DNA of 64,000 nucleotides from Bradyrhizobium monzae (GTDB taxonomy: Bacteria; Pseudomonadota; Alphaproteobacteria; Rhizobiales; Xanthobacteraceae), in NCBI RefSeq assembly GCF_021458635.1, contig NZ_JAIRDQ010000001.1, positions 558,001 through 622,000 of the forward strand. The letters run 5' to 3'. Positions 20,552 to 28,512 of the stretch are shown one piece after another (position 1 is the first letter of the stretch; each line of letters opens with the position of its first letter). Under the pieces are notes generated by a model, which ran no database searches, was not told the origin of the DNA, and saw nothing but the letters and a program-made list of their open reading frames with translations. Position numbers and translations under genes: made by a program.

Positions 20552-21373
20552 CTAGGCCACTTTTGCGGCCGTCTGTCTCAGCCATTCGGCGGTGCGTTCG
20601 TCCGCCGGAAAGAACGTCTCCAGCGCCAGCTCCGACAGGGTGATGTCGACCGGCGTGCCGAACACCATGGTGGTGGAGAAGAAACTTAGTATCCCTCCGT
20701 CATGGCGCAGCTTGAACGGGATTGCGACATTGTCGCTCGACAGCGGGCCCGAGCGCGCCGGAATGGGGTAGCTCTTGAGGTCGTGATAGAGCTTGACCAG
20801 CTCGGGATCGGCCGTCGCCTCGCATTGCCGGTGCAAGCGCTCGAGCAGATGCGCGCACCATTCCGCGAGATTGACGGTGCGCGGCGCGAGCCCCTCGGGA
20901 TGAAAGGCGAGCCGCAGCACGTTGAAGGGCTGGCCGAGCAGCCGCTCCGGAACGCCTGTGAGCAACGGCGCCACCATGCGGTTGGCGGTCACCAGATTCC
21001 AGTGCCGGTCATAGGCCAGCGCCGGATTGGGCTCGTGGGCTCTGAGCACGAGATCGATCGCCTGACGGGCTGACTTCAAGGCCGGATCCTCCAGCGGGCG
21101 CTGCGGAAAGGCCGGCGCGTAGCCGGCAGCGACCAGCAGCACGTTGCGTTCGCGCAAGGGCACGTCGAGGCGCTCGGCGAGCCGCATCACCATGTCGCGC
21201 GATGGCGCGGCGCGGCCGGTCTCGACGAAGCTCAGATGCCGCGCGGAAATCTCCGCTTCGCCCGCGAGATCGAGCTGACTCATGCGGCGGCGCTGCCGCC
21301 ATTCGCGCAAATGGTCGCCGATATGGACCGGCTGGCTGGGCTCAGTGCGTGCCGTGGATGCATGTGCGTTCAT
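20552..21373 (-). CDS. XRE-family regulator with MmyB-like ligand domain
   Basis: 273 residues. N-terminal helix-turn-helix (GDHLREWRQRRRMSQLDLA, EISARHLSFVETGRAAPSRD) and a C-terminal MmyB-like domain (NPALAYDRHWNLVTANRM..., FSTTMVFGTPVDITLSELALETFFPAD). It is divergent from two small membrane-protein genes at 21474 and 21753, and a perfect palindrome lies in the spacer; by analogy it represses that operon, itself, or both. Confidence 0.9.
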   Translation of the reverse strand: MNAHASTARTEPSQPVHIGDHLREWRQRRRMSQLDLAGEAEISARHLSFVETGRAAPSRDMVMRLAERLDVPLRERNVLLVAAGYAPAFPQRPLEDPALKSARQAIDLVLRAHEPNPALAYDRHWNLVTANRMVAPLLTGVPERLLGQPFNVLRLAFHPEGLAPRTVNLAEWCAHLLERLHRQCEATADPELVKLYHDLKSYPIPARSGPLSSDNVAIPFKLRHDGGILSFFSTTMVFGTPVDITLSELALETFFPADERTAEWLRQTAAKVA

Positions 21374-21408
21374 GGTCGAAAACCTAGCATGCGGATTTCA
21401 GCCCTTCC

Positions 21409-21425
21409 ATTACCCCTGAGGTAAT
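21409..21425. promoter_or_regulatory. Palindromic operator candidate for the XRE regulator
   Basis: ATTACC-CCTGA-GGTAAT, 6-bp perfect arms around 5 bases, 36 bases upstream of the regulator start and 49 bases upstream of the divergent gene. Position and symmetry fit a dimeric XRE operator. Confidence 0.55.
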
Positions 21426-21473
21426 CGAAGTGGGTCCCGGACCGGCGCATCTTCCCGAGCACAGGAGATGACC

Positions 21474-21704
21474 ATGATCGCGCTGCTGCTCTACCGCACC
21501 CTCGCAGACCACCTTCTTCCCTGGGCGATGACGCTTGCGACCCGCATGCTGGCGCGCAGCCTCAACATGCCGGAGCCGCTGGTGCATTCGACCGGCGACT
21601 ACGTCGTCGCGCAGGTCACGGCCTTCGAGCACAGCGTCGGCAGGAGCCTCTGCCCGTTCCGCCTCGCCCGCCTGCTCCGCGCCTGGTGGCGCGAACTGCA
21701 TTGA
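21474..21704 (+). CDS. Small hypothetical protein next to XRE regulator
   Basis: 76 residues from ATG at 21474, which has GGAG 6 bases upstream (an ATG at 21468 overlaps the site). A hydrophobic N-terminal half (MIALLLYRTLADHLLPWAMTLA) may associate with membrane; the C-terminus is basic and ends RLLRAWWRELH. Followed after 48 bases by a four-helix membrane protein, probably in one operon. Function unknown. Confidence 0.6.
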   Translation: MIALLLYRTLADHLLPWAMTLATRMLARSLNMPEPLVHSTGDYVVAQVTAFEHSVGRSLCPFRLARLLRAWWRELH

Positions 21705-21752
21705 GTTCATCCCAAGTTCACTCAAAGCCCAACCCAACCATGGAGACTTCTG

Positions 21753-22151
21753 ATGATTGACGCATCCACCTTCCTGCGCCGTGCCCTGCTCGCCGACGCC
21801 GTGTTCAGCGGCGTCGCCGCACTCGGCTTGACTTTTGGCGCCGGCGCGTTCGCGACGCTGTTCAACCTGCCCGAGGCGCTGTTGCGTGAAACCGGCCTGT
21901 TCCTGATCGCCTACACCGCACTGGTCGGCTGGCTCGCCTCGCGCACAGTGGTGCCGAAGCCGCTCGTGCTGCTGGTCGTGGTCGGCAACGCCGCCTGGAC
22001 GGTCGGCAGCATCGCACTTCTGTTCTCGGGCGCGGTGTCGCCGAACCTCACCGGCGAGCTCATGGTCGTCGCGCAGGCAATCGCAACCGGCGTGTTCGCC
22101 GAGTTGCAATATGTCGGCTTGCGCAAGAGCGGGAGCGTGGTGGCGGCTTAA
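21753..22151 (+). CDS. Four-helix membrane protein
   Basis: 132 residues with four predicted helices (around residues 12-32, 46-63, 68-90, 103-122). No motif identifies it; it resembles small integral-membrane hypothetical proteins often found beside XRE regulators. GGAGACTTCTG upstream of the ATG. Probably controlled by the divergent XRE protein. Confidence 0.75.
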   Translation: MIDASTFLRRALLADAVFSGVAALGLTFGAGAFATLFNLPEALLRETGLFLIAYTALVGWLASRTVVPKPLVLLVVVGNAAWTVGSIALLFSGAVSPNLTGELMVVAQAIATGVFAELQYVGLRKSGSVVAA

Positions 22152-22180
22152 CGCGGCGCTGATTGCCGAGACGTTAGTTC

Positions 22181-22289
22181 CGTCATCCTGAGGTGCGCCC
22201 TTGCGCGCCTCGAAGGATGAACGGCCCGGATGCAGACGGGCTGTCGCGCTTCGAGGGCCGCCGAAGAGACGGCCACCTCAGGGTGACGG
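22181..22289. repeat. Palindromic intergenic repeat (CGTCATCCTGAGGTG family)
   Basis: Begins CGTCATCCTGAGGTGCGC and ends CCACCTCAGGGTGACGG, with inverted inner blocks (GCCTCGAAGGATGAACGG). I recall this unit as very abundant in Bradyrhizobium and related genomes. Confidence 0.8.
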
Positions 22290-22329
22290 GATAGGTTCTC
22301 GTGTGCGGCACGATTTCAAGTTGCCCTCA

Positions 22330-22985
22330 AGCTAAGACACGCTTCCCCGTCCTCGCGGCGCGCTTCGCCCGAGCTTTGCTTCGACTTGCCGCCCTTTTCG
22401 AAAAAAGGGCGCAGGGAAGGCCGGGCGCCGGCTGGCACCCGAGATCCGTGCGCTTTGGAAATGCACACGGGGTGGATCACAGGTGATGCCGGTCGCCCGG
22501 CCTTCCCTGCGCGGCTGGTTTTAACGGTGTCCTTCGTGCTCTCCCCGGGGAGCGATGCACTATTGCCCCCGTCGCCTTGCGGATGGCTGATGCGCGCGCC
22601 CGGTCGGACCGCCACATCACCGCAACGCTTGACGCACAGGCTCCGGGCGTCAGGACCACACGACTTCTCCGTCCGCGGACGTCCTCGCCGGACTTTCAAG
22701 GGCTGGCGTGTGCTCACCCCCGATGCCAACGAGGCCGCTGTTACGGCGCCGTGTCGTGCCGCGGATCGTAACGTCTCACGGGGTCTGCCCGCCCTGTCGT
22801 CACGTCGCGCGCCGGCGCTGCCGCGTCCACCGCATCCCGGCCTGCGTATCGTGACGATCGCGAACGCCCCTTTGACGAGCCGGGATGGGCACAGCGATAC
22901 TACAAAACCGAAATTCGGTAAACAGGAATATTTCAGCCTGCGCTTCTTGACAAGGTGTTTTGCCCGACCGGCGCGCGCAAGCGAG
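22330..22985. repeat. Long multi-copy-type intergenic element, about 650 bp
   Basis: No convincing gene. It contains a perfect hairpin GCCCTTTT-CGAA-AAAAGGGC (22391-22410), then 19-bp perfect inverted arms GCGCAGGGAAGGCCGGGCG (22409-22427) and its complement (22494-22512), and many short conserved blocks further on (for example GGGCGTCAGGACCACACG, CGTCCACCGCATCCCG). I recognise this text as a long repeat scattered through Bradyrhizobium and Rhodopseudomonas intergenic regions, though I cannot confirm copy number here. Open frames across it are spurious. Confidence 0.6.
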
Positions 22986-23016
22986 GCGACAGCCGACCTG
23001 CAAAGGGAAGACCACG

Positions 23017-23187
23017 ATGGCCGTCAACAAACCGGTCACAACGCACGCGAAGAAATTCGACGGCGCTATCGCCGTATTTATTGTGGCTGCCTACTTTCCG
23101 GCGGGTGAAGCGCGACCTTCTTCGATTCGAGATCACAGGGAAGTTGGAGCAGTGTTCACCTCGGCGGCTGTAACCCGGGCGACCTGA
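23017..23187 (+). CDS. Doubtful small protein MAVNKPV..
   Basis: 56 residues: MAVNKPVTTHAKKFDGAIAV followed by FIVAAYFPAGEARPSS. GGGAAG lies about 8 bases upstream. The 3' end overlaps the well-supported convergent gene at 23156 by 32 bases, which argues against the full length. Kept only as a possibility. Confidence 0.3.
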   Translation: MAVNKPVTTHAKKFDGAIAVFIVAAYFPAGEARPSSIRDHREVGAVFTSAAVTRAT

Positions 23188-23356
23188 CCCAATCGTCCAA
23201 ATGGGTCGCCACTTCGGCTTGGCGTGCCTTCCTGACGAGCGCTTCTCGCTCGGGGCCAGGTGGGAGAGCGCTTGCGCGCTCCTGGGCCTGTTGTGCCCAT
23301 GCCGCGAGTCGATCCCGCAGGGAGAGCTGTTGCTTGAAACGACGCCGCTTGAACAT
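23156..23356 (-). CDS. Small charged conserved protein, paralogue of 9837-10037
   Basis: 66 residues, MFKRRRFKQQLSLRDRLAAW at the start and WVRSPGLQPPR at the end, the same length and same conserved ends as the gene at 9837. AAAGGAG sits 7 bases before the ATG. Helical and charged, no membrane segment, function unknown. Presence of two copies in one window suggests an expanded orphan family. Confidence 0.8.
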   Translation of the reverse strand: MFKRRRFKQQLSLRDRLAAWAQQAQERASALPPGPEREALVRKARQAEVATHLDDWVRSPGLQPPR

Positions 23357-23561
23357 GGCGCGCTCCTTTCCAGCAGAGGAAGGCGGGAGCGCAAACTGGC
23401 GTTCTCATCACCCGCAAACGCCACGGGCCGCCCGGTGAATAACTACCACGTCGCGGAAGCGGTTTCCCCAACAAATAGCAACTTCTCGATCGACCGCTAA
23501 ACCAGGTCAGCGGTGCTTCCATGACCCGATGACGCTTACGAACATCCGACGCGACGGGAAG

Positions 23562-24128
23562 CTACGCCTTCGCGCGGCCGACCTTGCCGGCAAAATGCTT
23601 GCCGTTCAGCTTCTTCTTTTTCGCCGCGGTGGTTTTCGCGCCGGCTTTCTGGGCCCTGCGCTCCGCGCGCGCCTTCACCTTGGCGCGTTCGGCGCGGGCC
23701 TCGGCGCGCTGCTTCTTGCGCTTGTTCTCGCAGGAAGGGCACTTGCAGCCGATCGGCTTCAGATAGGCTTTGAAATAGTCGGTGCCGTAATCGTAGTTGA
23801 TCTCGTCGCCCGGTTCGATGTTCTTGATGGCGCGGATGAACACCTTGCGCTCGCGCGGACGGACGTCCGACTCGGCGTTGGGCCGGCAGGAATGGTTGAT
23901 GTAGCGGGCGACGTTCTTGCGCACCGAGCCGTCGATGGTCCAGCGGCCGTTGAGTTCGAACAGATATTTGTTCTCGATGTCGTCCTGCGCGGGAATGCGG
24001 CAGTCCAGGATCGGTCCGAAATAACGGATGATCCGGGTGCCCTTCTTGATCGGCATAGTGGCGAAGAGGCCAAGTCCGGTCTTGGAACGGCCGACGCGAT
24101 AGGATTTGCGGGAAGCGATGACTGGCAT
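23562..24128 (-). CDS. SET-domain protein lysine methyltransferase
   Basis: 188 residues. SET core: GLGLFATMPIKKGTRIIRYFG, then RYINHSCRPNAE (the NHSCxPN cofactor/catalytic block), AIKNIEPGDEINYDYG (GEExxxDY-type block) and a post-SET-like CKCPSC with the earlier cysteine, which may bind zinc. The last about 55 residues are an extremely basic Lys/Ala/Arg tail (KKKKLNGKHFAGKVGRAKA), reminiscent of histone H1-like nucleoid tails. Predicted S-adenosylmethionine-dependent methylation of a lysine on an unknown protein. Confidence 0.9.
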   Translation of the reverse strand: MPVIASRKSYRVGRSKTGLGLFATMPIKKGTRIIRYFGPILDCRIPAQDDIENKYLFELNGRWTIDGSVRKNVARYINHSCRPNAESDVRPRERKVFIRAIKNIEPGDEINYDYGTDYFKAYLKPIGCKCPSCENKRKKQRAEARAERAKVKARAERRAQKAGAKTTAAKKKKLNGKHFAGKVGRAKA

Positions 24129-24316
24129 GATCAGGTGTATTGAGGACGCGAACCAGGCTGCATGAGCCCAAGCGAAGCCGCCCTTCTAGAACGATTCCGC
24201 GCCGCTGTCAGGTCCATCCGGACTGCGTTTGAACCTTGCCCACAGTGAAGATGCACGAAGTCACGAGTTCCGCAGCACAACCACCACACATCGCAAACAT
24301 TGCGATCAGTTGCTGA

Positions 24317-25054
24317 TCAACGAGCGGGCAGCTTTCCCGCCACCGTCGACTTCAGGATCGCTTCGAGCAACTGCTCGGCGGTCGTGCCCGCGGGCAGCCG
24401 CTCCAAAATGTCCTCGAGCCGCCCGTCGAGCAGCAGCATGGTAAAGCCGTGCACCATCGACCAGGCCCGCGCAATCGCAGCGCCCTGCTCGATGGTCAGC
24501 GCGTTGCCAGTGATCGGCTCCTGCCGCATCGCGCCGATCGCATTGGCAAGTCCGGCAAACGACGATTCTGCCGCCTCGTGCAGCGAGGGCCTGGAATAGT
24601 CGAGCCGCTCGGTGCGGAACATCAGACCGTACATGCCGGGATGGGCCTGGGCATAGGCGACGTAAGCTTTGGGTCGCGCCAGCGCCCGCTCCAGAGGCGA
24701 GGTCGCGGCGCCACAGGCCGATGCCATCGCCGCATTGAACTGGCGGAAGCCGATTGCGGCGAGTTCGCTGACGAGGCCGGTGAGATCGCCGAAATGATGG
24801 GTCGGTGCGGCATGCGAGACGCCCGCCTCGCGCGCCACCGCGCGCAACGTCAGGCCGGCGAGCCCGTCGCGCTCCAGCACCCGCTCAGCCGCCTGCAGCA
24901 GCGCCTCGCGCAAGGCGCCGTGGTGATAGGGCGTCTCGGTCTTTGCGCTCACCGCGCGGCGCGCCGGCCGAGGTGCTGGCGATGTCTTTTTCGGGGTGCG
25001 CAAGCTTCGCGCTGTTTCGCTCTTGGTGTCGCTCTTGGTGTCGCTCTTGGCCAT
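24317..25054 (-). CDS. TetR/AcrR-family regulator
   Basis: 245 residues. A disordered Lys/Ser/Thr N-terminus with a tandem SDTK repeat (12-base DNA repeat at 25018-25050) precedes a TetR helix-turn-helix (LLQAAERVLERDGLAGLTLR, AVAREAGVSHAAPTHHFGD) and a C-terminal WHG-like ligand domain (HPGMYGLMFRTERLDYS). Divergent from the carotenoid oxygenase; two copies of a TTGAC-N3-GTAAA operator lie in the shared spacer and two more before the membrane-protein genes at 27250. Probably their repressor. Confidence 0.9.
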   Translation of the reverse strand: MAKSDTKSDTKSETARSLRTPKKTSPAPRPARRAVSAKTETPYHHGALREALLQAAERVLERDGLAGLTLRAVAREAGVSHAAPTHHFGDLTGLVSELAAIGFRQFNAAMASACGAATSPLERALARPKAYVAYAQAHPGMYGLMFRTERLDYSRPSLHEAAESSFAGLANAIGAMRQEPITGNALTIEQGAAIARAWSMVHGFTMLLLDGRLEDILERLPAGTTAEQLLEAILKSTVAGKLPAR

Positions 25055-25076
25055 TTACAAGCTATATGACGCAATA

Positions 25077-25142
25077 TTGACAGTGTAAAGATTTCACTTG
25101 ACGGCAGCCGAGCTCGGCCCTATTCCATCTTGACGATGTAAA
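25077..25142. promoter_or_regulatory. TetR-regulated promoter, copy A (two operators)
   Basis: Operator 1 TTGACAGTGTAAA (25077-25089) and operator 2 TTGACGATGTAAA (25130-25142), each a 13-bp imperfect palindrome followed by GAT. Between them TTGACG (25099-25104), 17 bases and TATTCC (25122-25127) form a plus-strand promoter, so operator 2 would cover the transcription start of the carotenoid oxygenase. The layout recurs at 27163-27227. Confidence 0.65.
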
Positions 25143-25160
25143 GATAGGGAGGGATACGCC

Positions 25161-26558
25161 GTGCAGCAGGACGCCGTCACCGAGCGCCGCAACAACATCG
25201 CGCCGATTCCGTTCGAGGCGGACGCGCCTTTCCTCAAGATCGTCGGGGAATTGCCAGGCGAGCTGAACGGCACGCTCTACCGCAACGGCCCCAATCCGCA
25301 GTTCGACGCGCCCGGCGCACACTGGTTCGTCGGCGACGGCATGCTGCACGCCTTTCATCTCGAAAACGGCCGTGCCAGCTACCGCAACCGCTGGGTCCGC
25401 ACGCCGAAATGGCTCGCCGAGCACGATGCCGGCCGCGCCCTGTTCGGCGGCTTCGGCCGCAAGCTACCGGATGCGCCCGCCCATCTCACCGACGGCGGCG
25501 TCGCCAACACCAACATCGTCTTCCATGCCGGCAAGCTGCTCGCGCTGGAAGAGGGACATCTGCCGACCGAGATCGAGCCGGGCACGCTCGCAACCCGCGG
25601 CTATCAGAACTATCAGAACCGCATCGTCGGCGCCTTTACCGCGCATCCGAAGGTCGATCCGATCACGGGCGAACTGGTGTTCTTCGGCTACAATGCCGCG
25701 GGCCCGCTGACACCCGCCCTCTCCTACGGATCGATCGATGCGAGCGGCAAGGTGACGCGCTTCGAGCGTTTCGAGACGCCCTATGCCAGCATGGTGCACG
25801 ACTTCATCGTCACCAAGAACCACGTGCTGTTTCCGATCCTGCCCATCACCGGCAGCATGGAGCGCGCGATGAGCGGCAAGCCCCCCTATGCCTGGGAGCC
25901 GGAGAAAGGCTCTTATGTCGGCGTGATGAAGCGCAGCGGCACGGCGAAGGACATCGTCTGGTTCCGCGCCGAGGCCTGCTATGTCTTCCACGTCATGAAC
26001 GCGTGGGAGGACGCCGACCGCATCGTCGCTGACGTCATGCAGTTCGAGGAAGCCCCGCTGTTTCCGCATCCCGACGGCCGGCCGACGGATCCGGACAAAT
26101 CGCGCGCCCGCCACTGCCGCTGGACCTTCGATCTCTCCGGCAATACCGACCGCTTCCAACAGACGTATCTGGACGACCTCACCGGCGAATTCCCGCGCAT
26201 CGACGATCGCCGCGCCGGCTTGAAAAGCCGTCACGGCTGGTACGCCTGCGCCAACCCAAGGCTGCCGATGTTCGGCGCGCTGTCCGGCATCGTTCATGTC
26301 GACGGCACGGGCAAGCGGCTCGGCCAGTATCTGCTGCCGGCGGGCGACACCATCTCCGAGCCGGTCTTCGTCGAGCGATCGAAGGATGCTGCGGAAGGTG
26401 ACGGCTGGCTGCTGGCGGTGATCTGGCGCGCGCGGGAGAACCGCAGCGACCTCGCCGTGTTCAATGCCACCGACATCGAGGCCGGCCCCGCCGCGCTGGT
26501 GCAGCTCGGCCATCGCGTGCCCGACGGCTTTCACGGCAATTGGGTGGGCGCGCAGTAG
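25161..26558 (+). CDS. Carotenoid oxygenase (carotenoid cleavage dioxygenase)
   Basis: 465 residues, the RPE65/CCD beta-propeller family of non-haem iron dioxygenases that split a double bond in carotenoids, apocarotenoids or related stilbenes. The four iron-binding histidines can be placed in TAHPKVD (about 161), MVHDF (213), FHVMNAWE (277) and GFHGNW (458). GTG start at 25161 with GGGAGG 8 bases upstream. First gene behind the TetR-controlled promoter. Substrate is unknown. Confidence 0.92.
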   Translation: MQQDAVTERRNNIAPIPFEADAPFLKIVGELPGELNGTLYRNGPNPQFDAPGAHWFVGDGMLHAFHLENGRASYRNRWVRTPKWLAEHDAGRALFGGFGRKLPDAPAHLTDGGVANTNIVFHAGKLLALEEGHLPTEIEPGTLATRGYQNYQNRIVGAFTAHPKVDPITGELVFFGYNAAGPLTPALSYGSIDASGKVTRFERFETPYASMVHDFIVTKNHVLFPILPITGSMERAMSGKPPYAWEPEKGSYVGVMKRSGTAKDIVWFRAEACYVFHVMNAWEDADRIVADVMQFEEAPLFPHPDGRPTDPDKSRARHCRWTFDLSGNTDRFQQTYLDDLTGEFPRIDDRRAGLKSRHGWYACANPRLPMFGALSGIVHVDGTGKRLGQYLLPAGDTISEPVFVERSKDAAEGDGWLLAVIWRARENRSDLAVFNATDIEAGPAALVQLGHRVPDGFHGNWVGAQ

Positions 26559-26570
26559 CTCCCTCCTCTC

Positions 26571-26674
26571 GTCATTCCGGGGCACGCGAAGCGTGAACCC
26601 GGACTCCATTTCGCCACCGAACTTGCCGCCCGATGGATTCCGGGCTCGACGCTTCGCGTCGCCCCGGAATGACG
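26571..26674. repeat. Palindromic intergenic repeat (CGTCATTCCGGGG family)
   Basis: Arms CGTCATTCCGGGGCACGCGAAGCGT and ACGCTTCGCGTCGCCCCGGAATGACG around a 50-base centre. Common Bradyrhizobium-type repeat; here it lies between the carotenoid oxygenase and MAPEG genes and may modulate read-through. Confidence 0.8.
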
Positions 26675-26691
26675 GATAGAGGAGACTTGGG

Positions 26692-27174
26692 ATGCACGCT
26701 CCCACGATCACCGCGAACTATCTGGCCGTTCTCGCCCTGATCTACTCCGCGCTCGCGCTCGAGGTCATCCGGCTGCGACGGAGCAGCAAGGCGCCCTTCA
26801 GCGACGGCGGCAACGAAAGCCTGCGCAGCGCGATCCGCTCCCATGGCAATTTCATGGAATACGTTCCGATCATCGCGCTGATGGTCGCGTTTCTCGAAAT
26901 GTCCGGCGCATCGCCCCTGCGCGTTCACCTGCTGATGGGCGCGCTGGTGCTGTCTCGGCTGTTGCATCCGCTCGGCATGTACGCGGCGCCGGGCTCGCTC
27001 AAATTCAGGATCGGCCGCGGCGGCAGCATCTTCCTGACCATCGGCCTGCTGATCAGCACCGCGCTGACCATCCTGTCGCGCCTGCCCTGGGCGGCCTTCG
27101 CCGATGAGATATCGGATCAAGCCATTGCAACAATTGAATTTTTTCAAGTCATTCATATCATTTTGACACTGTAA
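26692..27174 (+). CDS. MAPEG-family membrane protein
   Basis: 160 residues, four helices; the MAPEG signature is seen as NESLRSAIRSHGNFMEYVPI with the following FLEMSG and LLHPLGMY. MAPEG proteins include glutathione transferases/peroxidases acting on lipophilic compounds. The last about 20 residues (QAIATIEFFQVIHIILTL) are AT-rich in DNA, and the stop codon lies inside operator 3 of the next promoter, so the tail may have been added by the promoter duplication. Likely co-regulated with the carotenoid oxygenase. Confidence 0.88.
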   Translation: MHAPTITANYLAVLALIYSALALEVIRLRRSSKAPFSDGGNESLRSAIRSHGNFMEYVPIIALMVAFLEMSGASPLRVHLLMGALVLSRLLHPLGMYAAPGSLKFRIGRGGSIFLTIGLLISTALTILSRLPWAAFADEISDQAIATIEFFQVIHIILTL

Positions 27175-27227
27175 AGATTTCGCTTGACCCCGTCACTGCC
27201 CTGAATTATCAATCTTGACATCGTAAA
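27163..27227 (+). promoter_or_regulatory. TetR-regulated promoter, copy B (two operators)
   Basis: Operator 3 TTGACACTGTAAA (27163-27175), -35 TTGACC (27184-27189), 17 bases, -10 TATCAA (27207-27212), operator 4 TTGACATCGTAAA (27215-27227). Spacing between operator starts is 52 bases versus 53 in copy A, and GATTTC-CTTGAC follows the first operator in both copies. Confidence 0.65.
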
Positions 27228-27249
27228 GATTGGTTCGACCGAGGCGACC

Positions 27250-27825
27250 ATGACGATCTTTCTGATCCTTGCCCCCTACGGCGTCTACACCTTCCTGATG
27301 ATGGTCACGTCGGCCACGAGCAGCGTGTTCGTGGCCTCCGCGATCTGCCTCACGACCATCGCGATCGACGTGGCTCGCGGCCGCTCGGTGAAGATTCTGG
27401 CCGCGGGCTCCGCGATCCTGTTTGCAGGCATCGGCCTCTCGCTCGTGCTGTTCGATCCGAAGCTCAGCGCGCTCGGCGTCAAGCTCTCGGTCGATATCGG
27501 CATCTTCATCATCTCGCTCGGCTCGATGCTGGCGCGCCGGCCCTTCACGCTGCAATACGCGGTCGAATCCGTGCCAGCCGAAACCGCGGCAATGCCCGGC
27601 TTCCTCACCGCCAATTACATCATCACCGCCGCATGGACGGTGGCCGCCCTGCTGATGATGGCCGCCAACATCGTGCTGCTCTACTTCCCGGGCCTGCCGG
27701 TATGGCTCGGCCTCGCGGTTGCCTTCGCCGCCCGCAACAGCGCGATCTATTTCACCAAGTGGTATCCCGAATATCGCCAGATCAAGTATGGTGCGCCGGC
27801 CGGCGCGCTGCCCGAAGCCAAGTGA
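27250..27825 (+). CDS. Multi-pass membrane protein, IspZ/YciB-like, first of pair
   Basis: 191 residues with five to six helices. It shares with its neighbour the order of a charged turn followed by (L)ARRPFTLQY / LKRGWMLRY and an AETA segment, which resembles intracellular septation protein A (YciB/IspZ). Exact function unknown. Sits directly behind promoter copy B with operator 4 in its 5' leader. Confidence 0.7.
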   Translation: MTIFLILAPYGVYTFLMMVTSATSSVFVASAICLTTIAIDVARGRSVKILAAGSAILFAGIGLSLVLFDPKLSALGVKLSVDIGIFIISLGSMLARRPFTLQYAVESVPAETAAMPGFLTANYIITAAWTVAALLMMAANIVLLYFPGLPVWLGLAVAFAARNSAIYFTKWYPEYRQIKYGAPAGALPEAK

Positions 27826-27838
27826 GACAGGACCGACC

Positions 27839-28393
27839 ATGAAGGACGTATTCGCCCGCCTCGCCTCCGACTTCCTCTCGGCCATCGTCTTCCTGGTCAT
27901 TTATCTGGTCACCGACAACGTCATCCTGGCGACATCGGTGGCGATTGCCGGCGCGATCGCGCAGGTGATCTACGCCCGCGTGAAGGGGCGCGAGCTCGGC
28001 TACATGACCTATGCGAGCGTCGCACTCGTCATCGTTCTCGGCACTGTCACGCTGCTGACCAACGATCCCCGCTTCATGCTGGCCAAGCCTGCGATCGCGC
28101 ATTTCGCGATCGGCGCGATCATGCTCAAGCGCGGCTGGATGCTGCGCTACATGCCGCCGATCGTGGCCGAGACCGCGCCGGAATATGTCACTGCTGCGGG
28201 CTATGCCTGGGCCGCGCTGATGTTCGTTCTCGGCGCCGGCACGATCGCGGTCGCTGCCACCGGCGACCTCAAGCTTTGGGCGTTCTACATCTCGGCGGTC
28301 GCGGGCGGCGCCAAGGCCCTCGCCTTTGCCGTGCAGTACGTGGTGTTCAGGCTCGTCGTCACCAGCCGCCGTCGCGCCGCCGCCCGCGCCTGA
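27839..28393 (+). CDS. Multi-pass membrane protein, IspZ/YciB-like, second of pair
   Basis: 184 residues, five helices. VLGTVTLLTNDPRFMLAKPA, IGAIMLKRGWMLRYMPPIV and VAETAPEYVTAAGYAWAALM follow the YciB/IspZ pattern (KP..h..iga..l.....l.r..). ATG at 27839 follows the previous stop by 13 bases. In characterised bacteria YciB links envelope synthesis and division; here the context with a carotenoid oxygenase and MAPEG points to membrane or lipophile handling. Confidence 0.75.
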   Translation: MKDVFARLASDFLSAIVFLVIYLVTDNVILATSVAIAGAIAQVIYARVKGRELGYMTYASVALVIVLGTVTLLTNDPRFMLAKPAIAHFAIGAIMLKRGWMLRYMPPIVAETAPEYVTAAGYAWAALMFVLGAGTIAVAATGDLKLWAFYISAVAGGAKALAFAVQYVVFRLVVTSRRRAAARA

Positions 28394-28512
28394 ATGCCGG
28401 CCAAGAAGCGTTAAAGGCCGGTTAGGCAGCCGCAACGAGTTGCGCTATACGCTCCACCCAGGACTGGCTGCGGATCATCGCAGCCCGCCGGGATAGTGTT
28501 CGGGAGACGCGA

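Noticed and set aside
22386..23108. 240-residue frame across the long intergenic element
   Set aside because: Runs through inverted repeats and has no protein-like conservation pattern; typical spurious ORF of the repeat.
25018..25050. 12-base tandem repeat at the start of tetR as a mobile or CRISPR-like repeat
   Set aside because: Simple in-frame microsatellite coding the SDTK repeat.
28411..28425. TTAA-AGGCCGG-TTAG before the 98-residue gene
   Set aside because: One mismatch in the CtrA consensus and no functional link; too weak beside the three perfect sites.
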